64,000 nt of DNA, from assembly GCA_900539455.1 (NCBI GenBank), contig UQCD01000002.1, forward strand, positions 182,439 to 246,438, given 5' to 3'. Shown one piece after another: positions 45,301 through 54,646 of this stretch. The stretch's first letter is position 1. Every line of letters begins with the position of its first letter. The notes below the pieces were generated by a model. That model worked only from the letters and a program-made list of their open reading frames with translations, was not told the DNA's origin and made no database searches. The position numbers were made by a program, and so were the translations under genes. Source of the stretch: an uncultured Eubacteriales bacterium (lineage in GTDB: Bacteria; Bacillota; Clostridia; Lachnospirales; Lachnospiraceae).

Positions 45301-47169
45301 ATGAGAAATAGAAAATTATTGGGCAAAAGAATTGCTACAACAGTTATGGCAGCAGCCCTTACAGTTTCACTTTGTGCGTGTGGTGAAAATAATAAAACAA
45401 CAGATAATGACAAAAAAGATACAGATACAACAAATAATGAAATTACAGCTACAGGTGAAGGCTACGGAACAAAGGACGAAACTGTTTATGTAATGACTAA
45501 TGGAGCCGGTGAGCCAACAAGCGTCAAGGTTGTTTCATGGCTTAAGAATTTCGATGATGTAAGAAGCTTAAAGGATATTACTTCATTGGAAAATATTACT
45601 AATATAAAAGGTAATGAAACCTTTGATGTTAGCAACGGAGAAGTGGTTTTCGATACAAATGGCAATGATATATATTATGAAGGAACAATAGACGCCTCAA
45701 AGCTTCCAGTTAATATGAAAATTACCTATAAGCTTGACGGAGCAGATATTTCACAGGAGGACTTAGTTGGTAAAACTGGTCATGTGACAATGAGCGTTAA
45801 GTTTACATCGGTAGAAAAGAGAACAGTTAAGGTAAATGACAAGGAATATGAGGTATATGTTCCATTTACTGCATTATCAGCAGCTATGCTTGATCAGGAT
45901 ACCTTTTCAAATATTACAGTTGATAATGGAAAGATTATATCAAATGGAAATTATCAGGTAGTATGTGGCTTTGGATTAGCCGGTATTAATGAAAATCTTG
46001 AGTCTGAGGAGTTAAAGGATTTAGCCCTTGACGGTTATACTGTTGAAGCAGATGTGAAAAATTTTGAAACACCATATATGATGACCTATGTGGGCAACCA
46101 GTTATTAAATGGTATTGATGTTTCAGAAATTAATGATGTAAGTGATATATTTGATAAAGTAAATTTACTTACAGATTCAAGCAATGCTCTTTTAAATGGC
46201 ACAAATACATTAGCAGAGGGTGTTGCTAAAATAGTAGAGCAGGTAGCTCCATTAAAGGATAGTGTTAATAAGTTAAATGAATATACAATTTCATTTAAAA
46301 ACAGTGCTGACTACATTAGTGGAAAGACAAATGAATTATCAGCAGGTATTGCAAAAATACAGGTAGGAACAGCTGCTCTTAATAGCAAGGTCAATGAGCT
46401 GGTAACAGGAACAAAGGATTTTAAAGCAGGAACAGCTACTTTATATAGTGGATTACAGTTAATGCAGAAGAAGCTTGCTGCTGTACAAACAGATTTAGTA
46501 AATGCCAGAGCATATTACAAGAACATTGTTACTCAGAGTAAGGCTACTATTGATTACTTAAATAATGCAGCAACACAGGCTGGCAGTTTAACTCTTTCAA
46601 AGGCACAGCTAGATAGTATTGAAGGATATTATCAGGCAGTAGGTGCAGTTACAGCTCTTGACACAGTAATTGCTAAGTTTACTGCAAAGGATGCAACAAC
46701 AAATATGACAATTACTGAAAGTGTAACAGCTTTAGTAAATGGTGGTAAGAGCGTAGACGCAGGTGCTCAGACAATATATCAGAGTGCAGTAAAGCTTTAT
46801 AATGAAGGAACCAGCGTATTATTACAGGGTGTTAATTCGGCAAATGAAGGAGCTGGAGCATTAGCCTCAGGACTTTCTGAATACGCACAGAAAATGGGTG
46901 AATACCAGACAGGTGTAGCAACCTTAAATAGCAAGGTGCCACAGCTTATAGACGGATTAAATCAGTTAAATGAAGGTGTTGAAAAATTAAATGACGGTAT
47001 GAAGCAGTTTGTTGAAGAAGGAATAAACAAGATTGCAGAATTAGCATCTGCTGATGTAGAGGCTGAGCTTGATAAGGTAAAGGCAGTAATTACAGCAGCT
47101 TCTGAATATACAGCAATAGATGGGGATAATGAGAATTCGGCTGTTAAGTTTATTATTAAAACAAACTAG
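45301..47169 (+). CDS. Coiled-coil lipoprotein, YhgE/Leu-Gly heptad type
   Basis: The 622-residue protein has a lipoprotein signal (lipobox SLCAC, ~27). A beta-rich N-terminal region (~45-260) is followed by long helices with spaced Leu and Gly (LLNGTNTLAEGVAKI, LSAGIAKIQVGTAALNSKV, GAGALASGLSEYAQ, LIDGLNQLNEGVEKLNDGMK). Such XXXLXXG heptads occur in YhgE/Pip-like proteins, often linked to MMPL transporters. It lacks the C-terminal membrane helices of YhgE. It probably works with the transporter upstream. Confidence 0.75.
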   Translation: MRNRKLLGKRIATTVMAAALTVSLCACGENNKTTDNDKKDTDTTNNEITATGEGYGTKDETVYVMTNGAGEPTSVKVVSWLKNFDDVRSLKDITSLENITNIKGNETFDVSNGEVVFDTNGNDIYYEGTIDASKLPVNMKITYKLDGADISQEDLVGKTGHVTMSVKFTSVEKRTVKVNDKEYEVYVPFTALSAAMLDQDTFSNITVDNGKIISNGNYQVVCGFGLAGINENLESEELKDLALDGYTVEADVKNFETPYMMTYVGNQLLNGIDVSEINDVSDIFDKVNLLTDSSNALLNGTNTLAEGVAKIVEQVAPLKDSVNKLNEYTISFKNSADYISGKTNELSAGIAKIQVGTAALNSKVNELVTGTKDFKAGTATLYSGLQLMQKKLAAVQTDLVNARAYYKNIVTQSKATIDYLNNAATQAGSLTLSKAQLDSIEGYYQAVGAVTALDTVIAKFTAKDATTNMTITESVTALVNGGKSVDAGAQTIYQSAVKLYNEGTSVLLQGVNSANEGAGALASGLSEYAQKMGEYQTGVATLNSKVPQLIDGLNQLNEGVEKLNDGMKQFVEEGINKIAELASADVEAELDKVKAVITAASEYTAIDGDNENSAVKFIIKTN

Positions 47170-47206
47170 AGGGATAAAAAGCACTTTAAAAAATATTTGA
47201 AAGATA

Positions 47207-47477
47207 GTTGGCTAAAACTAAAACCAGCAAGACAACAAGCTTTATGAAGATGAAGGTTCAAGCTTTCTAGTTCTTCTAATAGAGCATATGTAAGATAGTT
47301 GATTTAAAATAATGTCAAGCAAAACTCGCATCATAGTTTATAGAAATGCTATAGGTAATGATGCTCAGACATTGCTTGACATTATTACATTATCTTACAT
47401 ATGCTCTATAAGAAAAACACAAAAGCTTTCAATACATCTTCATAATAGCTTGTTGTCTTGCTGGTTTTAGTTATAGG
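47207..47477 (-). repeat. Full-length long inverted-repeat element (copy B)
   Basis: The arms GGCTAAAACTAAAACCAGCA / TGCTGGTTTTAGTTATAGGC and AGCATATGTAAGATA / TATCTTACATATGCT pair closely. On the minus strand the core reads GCAATGTCTGAGCAT (47375-47361), AGCATTT (47350-47344) and GCGAGTTTTGCTT (47329-47317): the same three blocks as copy A with the same 10- and 14-nt spacings. The sequence between blocks and in the arms differs from copy A, yet pairing is kept. It lies in a 397-bp gap after the lipoprotein gene. Confidence 0.85.
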
Positions 47478-47566
47478 CAAAAATATTACTTTTTATATAA
47501 TAGGGATAAGTAATGGTATTTTAAGCTTCTTAAAACGATGACGCAAAAAAGAAATTTAGTGAAAAT

Positions 47567-47833
47567 TTGCGTAAAATTTGTTATAATAAATTAGTTGTTT
47601 TGTGCATTTTAGTGACAAGTAGTCTTTCGCTTAATCAGAATCAGATTGCCTTTGTACATAAGATAATCAATCATATTGAACAAAATGGTTATATGGAAGA
47701 TATAAAAGAATTGATGAAACCACCTTTCGATAAGCCGGTTAGTTTTGTTAAGTTGTTTGATATGAGGACAAGAACATCATTAATGAAGAAGATTAATGAA
47801 ATTAAGGAAAATGCTGTTAATGTTGTGGCGTAG
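47567..47833 (+). pseudogene. Relic of a type I restriction HsdR C-terminus
   Basis: The open frame encodes ~88 residues with no ATG start or ribosome binding site. The segment LNQNQIAFVHKIINHIEQNG and KELMKPPFDKPVSFVKLFD resembles the C-terminal helical domain of HsdR (EcoEI_R_C family). All helicase and nuclease regions are missing, and no hsdM or hsdS is nearby. It lies directly after the inverted-repeat element, so the locus has probably been rearranged. Confidence 0.65.
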
Positions 47834-47976
47834 AATTACTACAATAATGTATTATAAAAATAGAATTATGTTATACTTGAAAAGTTTATTAGAAAAGTAG
47901 TTGTACTGTAAAATAAATTTGATAAGTGAAACAAAATATAATATACTTACCCTAATATCATTGAAGGAGTCATAAT

Positions 47977-49167
47977 ATGAAAATATATGATAATTGTATT
48001 AGAGCATTTGTAAAGGGTAATCTGGGTGATGACCTTTTTATTTATACTTTATGCAAAAGATACCCTAATCAAAAATTCGTAATTTGTGGTGAGGAAAAGT
48101 ACAAATGTTTATTCAACAGCATTTCAAATTTAAAATATATAGCTGAGGATTCTTTTTTTAGAAAGTGGCTGTTTAGGGCTGTTAAGCTGCCAGCCTGGAC
48201 TGCTAATAAGATATGTGAAAAATTTAAGCTTAATAAGTGCTTTAGGTATTATCATAGCAATACTTTTGTATATGAGCACAGCAAAAATAATATTTTAGTG
48301 TCAGGCTCTATTTTTATGGAGTTAGGGGAAGGGTTTGTAATGAATCCATATTATAAAGGGGAAATAAAATATTATGCAAAGCACCCTTATGTTATGGGCT
48401 GTAATTTTGGACCTTATAGGACAAAAGCATATAAGGCTTTTTATAAAAAGTGCTTTCAAAATGCAGCACAGGTAAGCTTTAGAGATGAGTATTCATATTC
48501 GTTATTTAAGGATTTGGAGAATACAAGCTTCGCACCTGACATTTTGTTTAATGTAGGCACAGAAGATGTAAAAGTATCTAAGGAAAAGGATTATGTGTTA
48601 ATATCTGTTCTTAATCCTTGTAAGGACGATACAACAGGTGGAAATAAATTAGTTGAAAACTATATTGAAAAAATGGCTGAAATTTCGGACAAGCTTATAA
48701 GCGCCGGAAAGAAAATTTTGTTTATGGGCTTTTGTGAATTTCAAGGGGATGGAGAAATTATTGATAGGATTATAAAGAAAATGAAAACCATAAAGAAAGC
48801 GAAAAAAACAGAGGATATAAACAGCATTACAAAGAATGTTAAGGTAGTTAAATATCCGGAAATTACAGTTCAGGAAGCATTAGGCTGCATAAAAAATAGT
48901 GAATTTGTAATTGCTACAAGATACCATGCAATGATATTGGCAGAGGTGTTTAACAGGCCTGTGCTGCCGGTTGTATATAATGAAAAAATGGTACATGTTA
49001 TTGAGGATATAACACCTTCAATGGAATATATATCAATCAATGAATGTGAAAAGTGGAATAGTGATTTAATTGCAGAAAATATTTTAAATGAAAGCAATAT
49101 AGCATACAATATTGATGAAACAGTAAAAAAAGCAGAAAAACATTTTGAAAAGCTGGATAAATTATAG
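47977..49167 (+). CDS. Polysaccharide pyruvyl transferase family protein
   Basis: The 396-residue cytosolic protein has the family start KGNLGDDLFIYTLCKRYPNQ, the central MGCNFGPYRTKAYKAFYKKC (pyruvyl-donor region) and a C-terminal ATRYHAMILAEVFNRP motif. Such enzymes add ketal pyruvate to surface glycans such as exopolysaccharide or secondary cell-wall polymers. The following gene, 9 bp on, is a glycosyltransferase, so both likely decorate one polymer. The precise substrate is unknown. Confidence 0.85.
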   Translation: MKIYDNCIRAFVKGNLGDDLFIYTLCKRYPNQKFVICGEEKYKCLFNSISNLKYIAEDSFFRKWLFRAVKLPAWTANKICEKFKLNKCFRYYHSNTFVYEHSKNNILVSGSIFMELGEGFVMNPYYKGEIKYYAKHPYVMGCNFGPYRTKAYKAFYKKCFQNAAQVSFRDEYSYSLFKDLENTSFAPDILFNVGTEDVKVSKEKDYVLISVLNPCKDDTTGGNKLVENYIEKMAEISDKLISAGKKILFMGFCEFQGDGEIIDRIIKKMKTIKKAKKTEDINSITKNVKVVKYPEITVQEALGCIKNSEFVIATRYHAMILAEVFNRPVLPVVYNEKMVHVIEDITPSMEYISINECEKWNSDLIAENILNESNIAYNIDETVKKAEKHFEKLDKL

Positions 49168-49176
49168 GAGATTATT

Positions 49177-50106
49177 ATGGTAAGCATTATTATTACAGCG
49201 TATAATGTGGAAAAATACATAAAGGAATGTATTGAAAGTGTTATAAATCAGACATATAGGGACATTGAAATTATTATAATAAACGATGGCTCTACTGATA
49301 AAACAGGCGGGATATGTGCCTCTTATGCAAAAACTGACCATAGAATAGTTGTATATAATAAGGAAAATGCTGGCGTTTCTGCTGCAAGAAATTTGGGACT
49401 ATCCGTAGCAAAGGGAGAGTATATATTGTTTACAGATGCTGACGATTATATGGATTGTAAAATGGTTGAATTTATGCTTGCTGCCATTAAGGATAATGAT
49501 CTGGTCATCTGTAGGGAGCGTGCTTTTAAAGACGGAGCTGACCCTAAAAGCAATTTTGTAACAAATGAAGAATATACCTTATCAAAGGTGGAAAATAGAA
49601 ATGAGCTTATAAGTCATTTTGCTGATGAATTTACAGGACCTGTTGGCTGGCCATGGAACAAGCTGTACAAAAGAAAATTAATAGGAGAAAGCAGGTTTAT
49701 AGAAGGAAAACTGATGGAGGATTTGTTTTTCAACAGTACAGTTTTGATAAATGTAAATAAGGCTGTATGGATAAATGACAGACTGTATCATTACAGACAA
49801 AGAAGTGGAAGCATAATGAATTCTAAAAACAAAAAAGTGTTTTTAGATTATAGCGACGCCTTGCTTTATCAGAGAAAAAAGTTTTATCCTATATTGTCTG
49901 ATGAAGAAAAAAGCATAATGGCAAGCTATTATTTAAGAAAGACCTATAGACTTATAAGAGAAGCAAAAAAAGACGGTTTTATAAAGGAAAAGGATGTTAT
50001 AAAGGAAAACTTTAAAAAGCTGTACAAGGAGGATGTGAGGTATGTTAAGGGGATAAAGGATATTGCAAAGGTAAGGTTATATTATACGAGCAGCTTCTTT
50101 TGCTAA
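49177..50106 (+). CDS. Family 2 glycosyltransferase
   Basis: The 309-residue GT-A enzyme has VSIIITAYNVEKYIKECIES, IIINDGSTDKTGGICASYA, and the metal-binding FTDADDYMD; GWPWNKLYKRKLI and MEDLFFNST are typical of the acceptor half. It would transfer a sugar from a nucleotide donor in surface polysaccharide synthesis. It forms a pair with the pyruvyl transferase gene. Its last 30 bp overlap the end of rnhA on the other strand. Confidence 0.9.
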   Translation: MVSIIITAYNVEKYIKECIESVINQTYRDIEIIIINDGSTDKTGGICASYAKTDHRIVVYNKENAGVSAARNLGLSVAKGEYILFTDADDYMDCKMVEFMLAAIKDNDLVICRERAFKDGADPKSNFVTNEEYTLSKVENRNELISHFADEFTGPVGWPWNKLYKRKLIGESRFIEGKLMEDLFFNSTVLINVNKAVWINDRLYHYRQRSGSIMNSKNKKVFLDYSDALLYQRKKFYPILSDEEKSIMASYYLRKTYRLIREAKKDGFIKEKDVIKENFKKLYKEDVRYVKGIKDIAKVRLYYTSSFFC

Positions 50107-50703
50107 GTGGTCAGCAATATCGTTGTAGGTGTCACCAGAATGACCCTTTACCTTTACAAATTCAATTTTAAGCTGTTTTTTGGCATTATTGTAGAAATCC
50201 CTATATGCAATAGTGCCTTCTTTATTTGCTTTCCATTCACCTGTACACCATTTTGAAATGCCTTCATAGTCATGATATATCTTAATAGAAGAAATATTGT
50301 GAGAAAGGGCATAGGAAATGGCTGCTTCAGAGCCTTTTATTTCACCTGCAACATTTCGCATTGCAGCAAGTTCATCCTTTGGAAAGCCCTTCTTTAAATG
50401 AATTTCTTCTCCGTTATAGAAAAATACTACACCATATCCATATTCACAGGTGGATATATTGTAGCTGCCGTCCACATAGGCTATAGCTGTATTGTCAGTT
50501 ACAAAATCAGCAGGTGAATTGTTTGCATTTGCTATGGCTGTCTGGTTTGGAACAAGACCAATATAGGCAGCAGCCTCGGCAGCAGTTTTAAAGCTTTTGT
50601 AGCTGGCACTTGGATAACCGTCTACCTGCCTTTTGCATTCTTCCCATGAATTAAAAATCCCGGTTTTTCTACCGGCTTTTACCGCATAAAATTTTCCAGC
50701 CAT
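50077..50703 (-). CDS. rnhA: Ribonuclease HI with N-terminal viroplasmin domain
   Basis: The 208-residue protein degrades RNA in RNA-DNA hybrids. Residues 1-48 (KFYAVKAGRKTGIFNSWEEC and YPSASYKSFKTAAEAAAYIG) form a viroplasmin/caulimovirus-type hybrid-binding domain. The RNase H domain (~70-206) keeps the four acidic residues: AYVDGSY, VAGEIKGSEAA, IYHDYEG and YNDIADHLAKEA, plus GHSGD. It is convergent with the glycosyltransferase gene, sharing 30 bp. Confidence 0.93.
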   Translation of the reverse strand: MAGKFYAVKAGRKTGIFNSWEECKRQVDGYPSASYKSFKTAAEAAAYIGLVPNQTAIANANNSPADFVTDNTAIAYVDGSYNISTCEYGYGVVFFYNGEEIHLKKGFPKDELAAMRNVAGEIKGSEAAISYALSHNISSIKIYHDYEGISKWCTGEWKANKEGTIAYRDFYNNAKKQLKIEFVKVKGHSGDTYNDIADHLAKEAARII

Positions 50704-50875
50704 ACAATTCTCCTTTTATGAGCATAAATCATATTTTATAGAGCTTTATTTTACTAGACTTAAATTAAAATAGCAATAGGTTGAGGAAAAGAGAAATCCA
50801 TAGGCATTAAAGTGGTTGAAAGTTATTTTATTTAGTAATATAATATCATAGATTGTGCAAGGAGGATTAAACAGC

Positions 50876-52027
50876 ATGGCAAGTAATTCTAAGACAAATA
50901 AAAGGAACTCAAAAAATAGAAAAAAGAATAATTCAGGAGGTCTGGCAGTTGTATTATTATTGCTGGTTTTATCCGTTGCCGGAATTTTTGCAATAGTATT
51001 TTTATCAAAGGATTTGTTGTCGGGAAAAGGTGTAAATAAAGAAACAACTGTTCCCTTTAGCATAAATATTGAAACAATAGATGTTAAATCCCCAAAGGGA
51101 GTTAAGGTTACAGCAGCGCAGTTTATTAACAATGTTGACGGGGCAGAAGGTATTTCCTGTGAATTTAAGGAAGAGCCGGATGTAAATACAGAGGGAAAAA
51201 GTCAGGTTAATATTTTAGTTAAAGCAAGTGACAATAGCTCAAAAGAGTTTACAGCCTCTTTGGAAATATATGCAGATACACAGCCACCAGTTATTGAAGG
51301 TGTAGTGGATAGACATTTTAATGTAGGAGATAATATAACATATCTTAAAGGAGTTAAGGCTGTAGACGATATGGAGGGAGAGATTTCCGTAGAGGTAGAT
51401 AAGTCAAAGATTGAATTTGATGAAAGTGGAAAGGCTAAAGAGGGAAATTATCAGGTTATTTACTCAGCAACAGATAAAGCAGGAAATAAGGCTGAACAAA
51501 CAGCTACCTTCTATTTTGAAGTAAATGGCGTAAATGATGAAATGATAGATGAGGCTGTAGATAAAGCATTAGCACTTATCATAAAGGACAATATGACAAT
51601 AGAGCAGAAGGCATATGCAATTTACAATTATACATATGACAATATAGCCTATACCGGAACTTCAACTAAAGGAGATTACAGAGTTGAGGCATATAATGGA
51701 CTTACAAATTTCCAGGGTGACTGCTACACATATTTTTCAGTTGCAAAGATATTATTAAATAAAATTGGTGCAAAGACCATAGATGTTGAAAGAGCACCAG
51801 GAGTTAGAAATGATCATCATTATTGGTTGTTAGTAGATTTAGGAACAGGCTATTATCACTTTGATGCCACAAGAAGAGCATATTATTTTAATGGCTTTAT
51901 GGCTACAGATGCTCAGGTAAAGGAATATTCAGCAAATGTTGTTAAAGGCTTCTATTACTTTGATGAATCCTTATATCCGGCTACACCAACCACAGAATTT
52001 ACATTTACCCAGAATGCAGAAAACTAA
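50876..52027 (+). CDS. Membrane-anchored protein with Ig-like repeats and transglutaminase-like domain
   Basis: The 383-residue protein has a basic Asn/Lys-rich N-terminus, one membrane helix (~22-45), two Ig/HYR-like beta domains (~60-225; PPVIEGVVDRHFNVGDNITY) and a transglutaminase-like cysteine-protease domain (~245-360). The triad is visible: Cys in QGDCYTYFSV, His in RNDHHYWLLVDLG and Asp in HFDATRR. It should act outside the cell on proteins or peptidoglycan peptides. ATG 50876 follows AAGGAGG; a GTG at 50855 lies before that site. Confidence 0.85.
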   Translation: MASNSKTNKRNSKNRKKNNSGGLAVVLLLLVLSVAGIFAIVFLSKDLLSGKGVNKETTVPFSINIETIDVKSPKGVKVTAAQFINNVDGAEGISCEFKEEPDVNTEGKSQVNILVKASDNSSKEFTASLEIYADTQPPVIEGVVDRHFNVGDNITYLKGVKAVDDMEGEISVEVDKSKIEFDESGKAKEGNYQVIYSATDKAGNKAEQTATFYFEVNGVNDEMIDEAVDKALALIIKDNMTIEQKAYAIYNYTYDNIAYTGTSTKGDYRVEAYNGLTNFQGDCYTYFSVAKILLNKIGAKTIDVERAPGVRNDHHYWLLVDLGTGYYHFDATRRAYYFNGFMATDAQVKEYSANVVKGFYYFDESLYPATPTTEFTFTQNAEN

Positions 52028-52051
52028 AATTTCTGCTTAAAAAGGAGCAAT

Positions 52052-52765
52052 ATGGAAAAACTAGGAATAATTGGTGGATTAGGACCAATGGCTACTATAT
52101 ATTTTATGGAGCTTGTGGTTAAAATGACATCAGCTAAGGCTGATAAAGATCATATACCAATGATTATTTACAATTACCCTGATACACCTGATAGGACAGA
52201 ATATATACTTGACAATACAAAGCCAAATCCCCTGTATGAGATTTTGGATATGGGTACAAATCTTTTAAAGCAGGGTGCAAAGCATATTGCAATGCCTTGT
52301 ATTACAGCTCATTATTTTGGCAGGGAGCTTAATGAAAAATTAGGCGACAGCTTTATTAATATGATAGAAGAAACTGCAAAGCATCTTAAGGCTAAGGGTA
52401 TTGACAAAATTGGTCTTATGGCAACAGATGGAACTATTAAATGCAAGGTTTTTGAAAATACACTTAATCAATATGGTATTGATGTGGTAATACCTTCGCC
52501 AGAAAAACAGGAAATGGTTATGGATATTATCTACAATCAGGTAAAGGCTGGCAAGGAAGTAAATATTGACGAGCTATACAGAGTAAAGTCTGAACTGAAG
52601 TCAAAGGGTGCAAAGGTATTTATTCTAGGTTGTACAGAGCTTTCTGTAGTAAAAGGAAATTATCCCTTAGACGGAGAGTTTTTAGATGTTTTGGAAATTC
52701 TTGCTAAAAAGTCTGTAGAGCTTTGTGGGGCAAATGTTAATGAAAAATATGATTATTTATCATAG
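52052..52765 (+). CDS. Aspartate/glutamate-type racemase
   Basis: The 237-residue PLP-independent racemase has the two catalytic cysteines in MPCITAHYF and LGCTELSVV, and starts KLGIIGGLGPMATIYFME. The first motif is usually PCNTAH; Ile replaces Asn here, which may alter substrate choice. Aspartate is more likely than glutamate because the protein matches the YgeA/RacD branch. The gene ends 120 bp before the second Dlt-like operon on the same strand and could supply a D-amino acid to it, which is inference. Confidence 0.85.
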   Translation: MEKLGIIGGLGPMATIYFMELVVKMTSAKADKDHIPMIIYNYPDTPDRTEYILDNTKPNPLYEILDMGTNLLKQGAKHIAMPCITAHYFGRELNEKLGDSFINMIEETAKHLKAKGIDKIGLMATDGTIKCKVFENTLNQYGIDVVIPSPEKQEMVMDIIYNQVKAGKEVNIDELYRVKSELKSKGAKVFILGCTELSVVKGNYPLDGEFLDVLEILAKKSVELCGANVNEKYDYLS

Positions 52766-52885
52766 ATAGACGCTTAGGATAAAATCATTAAAAGCATTTG
52801 ACAAAGTATCAGGAACAACAAAGAAATATAAAAAGCAGATGTATCAGAAAATAGCTTGTAGACTATGTGAGAAAGTGGTGAAGAA

Positions 52886-54400
52886 ATGACTAACATATTA
52901 GAGTATTTAGAAAATACAGTAACAAAATACGGCTCAAAGGTAGCATATACAGACGGCGAAAACAGTATGACCTTTGATAAGCTGTACCACAATGCAAGAG
53001 CTATTGGCAGCGCGCTTGCAAAGAAGGAATGTTATAATGAGCCAATTATAGTATTTATGGATAAATGTGCCGATACTGTAGCAGCATTTATGGGTGTTGT
53101 TTATTCAGGAAATTACTATGTGCCTATTGATGAGGAAATGCCAAAAAGCAGAATAGATTTGATTATTTCCGGACTTAATCCAAAACAGATTATTTGTCAG
53201 AGAAAAATAGCAGACAGAATTGGTGAATTTACTGATTGTAAAAATATATTAGTATATGAGGACTTAGTAGAAGAGCCTATAGATGAGAAGGCACTTTTAG
53301 ATATAAGGGCAAAGCAGATTGATACTGACCCGATATATATAGTATTTACCTCAGGCTCTACAGGTGTTCCAAAAGGTGTAATTGCCTGCCATCGTTCGGT
53401 AATAGACTATATTGAAACATTATCAGAGGTTTTAGAGGTAAGTGATGAAACTGTATTTGGAAATCAGACACCTCTTTATGTAGATGCGTGTCTGAAAGAG
53501 GTATACACAACAATGAAGTTTGGTGCAACCACATATTTTATTCCAAAGCAGTTGTTTATGATGCCTGTAAAATTGGTAGAATATTTAAATCAATACAAGA
53601 TTAATACAGTGTGCTGGGTAGTGCCTGCACTTACAATTATTTCCGGTCTGGGTGCATTCAGCAAGGTAGTGCCACAGTATTTAAAGGTAATAGCCTTTGG
53701 CAGTGAGGTATTTCCGGTAAAACAATTCAATTTATGGAAGCAGTATGTGCCAAATGCAAAATATATTAATTTATATGGACCAACAGAGGCAACAGGAATG
53801 TCCTGCTATTATATTGTTAATAGAGATTTTGCTGACGGAGAGGCTATTCCAATAGGCAGACCTTTTAGAAATACACAGATAATGCTTATTGATAATGAAA
53901 ATAAGCTTATTACTGAAAGTGGAGCAGAGGGCGAGATTTATATAAGAGGAACAGCAGTAACCTTAGGTTATTATAACGATTTTGAAAGAACAAGTACAAG
54001 CTTCGTTCAAAATCCACTTAATAATAAATATCCTGAAATTGTATACAAGACAGGTGATTTGGCAAAATATAATGAGTACCATGAGCTTATTTATATTTCA
54101 AGAAAAGACCATCAGATAAAGCATATGGGACACAGAATAGAGCTTGGAGAGATCGAAGCCTGTGTTAATCAGTTTGACGGCGTAAATGCCGGATGTTGTG
54201 TATATGATGAGGAAAAAAAGAAAATTCATTTAGTATATCAGGGAGATAGCGATGTGGCTGTTGTAATAGAAAAGCTTAAGGAAAAGCTTCCTCGATATAT
54301 GATTCCAAGCAGTGTAAAGCAATTAGAAGCAATGCCGCTTACACTTAATGGAAAAATCGACAGAGTAAAAATTAAAAATGAAATTATTAAAAGAAAGTAG
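52886..54400 (+). CDS. DltA-like amino-acid-adenylating ligase, operon 2
   Basis: The 504-residue adenylation enzyme is a paralogue of the protein at 20.5 kb. The motifs are A3 FTSGSTGVPKGV (~153), A4-like LYVDACLKEVY, A5 NLYGPTEATGMSCYY, A7 KTGDLAKYNEYHEL, A8 HQIKHMGHRIELGEIE and A10 TLNGKIDRVK. The A4 segment differs from both DltA (FDLSVMDIY) and the operon 1 enzyme (FDVSVKDIY): Ser becomes Cys and the charge pattern shifts. The amino acid activated may therefore differ. It heads the dltA-C-B-D order. Confidence 0.85.
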   Translation: MTNILEYLENTVTKYGSKVAYTDGENSMTFDKLYHNARAIGSALAKKECYNEPIIVFMDKCADTVAAFMGVVYSGNYYVPIDEEMPKSRIDLIISGLNPKQIICQRKIADRIGEFTDCKNILVYEDLVEEPIDEKALLDIRAKQIDTDPIYIVFTSGSTGVPKGVIACHRSVIDYIETLSEVLEVSDETVFGNQTPLYVDACLKEVYTTMKFGATTYFIPKQLFMMPVKLVEYLNQYKINTVCWVVPALTIISGLGAFSKVVPQYLKVIAFGSEVFPVKQFNLWKQYVPNAKYINLYGPTEATGMSCYYIVNRDFADGEAIPIGRPFRNTQIMLIDNENKLITESGAEGEIYIRGTAVTLGYYNDFERTSTSFVQNPLNNKYPEIVYKTGDLAKYNEYHELIYISRKDHQIKHMGHRIELGEIEACVNQFDGVNAGCCVYDEEKKKIHLVYQGDSDVAVVIEKLKEKLPRYMIPSSVKQLEAMPLTLNGKIDRVKIKNEIIKRK

Positions 54401-54408
54401 GTAAAAAT

Positions 54409-54636
54409 ATGGAAGCACTTATTGAGATTTTAAACGGGTTACACCCAGAAGTAGATTTTGAAACAGCGACAGGACTTATTGATAACAAGGTATTAGATTC
54501 TTTTGATATTGTTACAATTATTTCAGAGGTTAATGATGAATATGATGTAATGATTCCAGCAGATGAAATAGTACCGGAAAACTTTAATTCAGCACAAAGC
54601 TTATATGCTTTAATTGAAAGATTAATTGAAGAATAA
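54409..54636 (+). CDS. DltC-like carrier protein, operon 2
   Basis: The 75-residue acidic carrier has phosphopantetheine Ser31 in LDSFDIVTIISEVND. It shares its length and the closing ENFNSAQSLYALIERLIEE pattern with the operon 1 carrier (ANFNSAKAIWAMIERL), showing the two operons arose by duplication. It starts 8 bp after the ligase gene and 10 bp before the MBOAT gene. Confidence 0.9.
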   Translation: MEALIEILNGLHPEVDFETATGLIDNKVLDSFDIVTIISEVNDEYDVMIPADEIVPENFNSAQSLYALIERLIEE

Positions 54637-54646
54637 TAGGTGAGTT

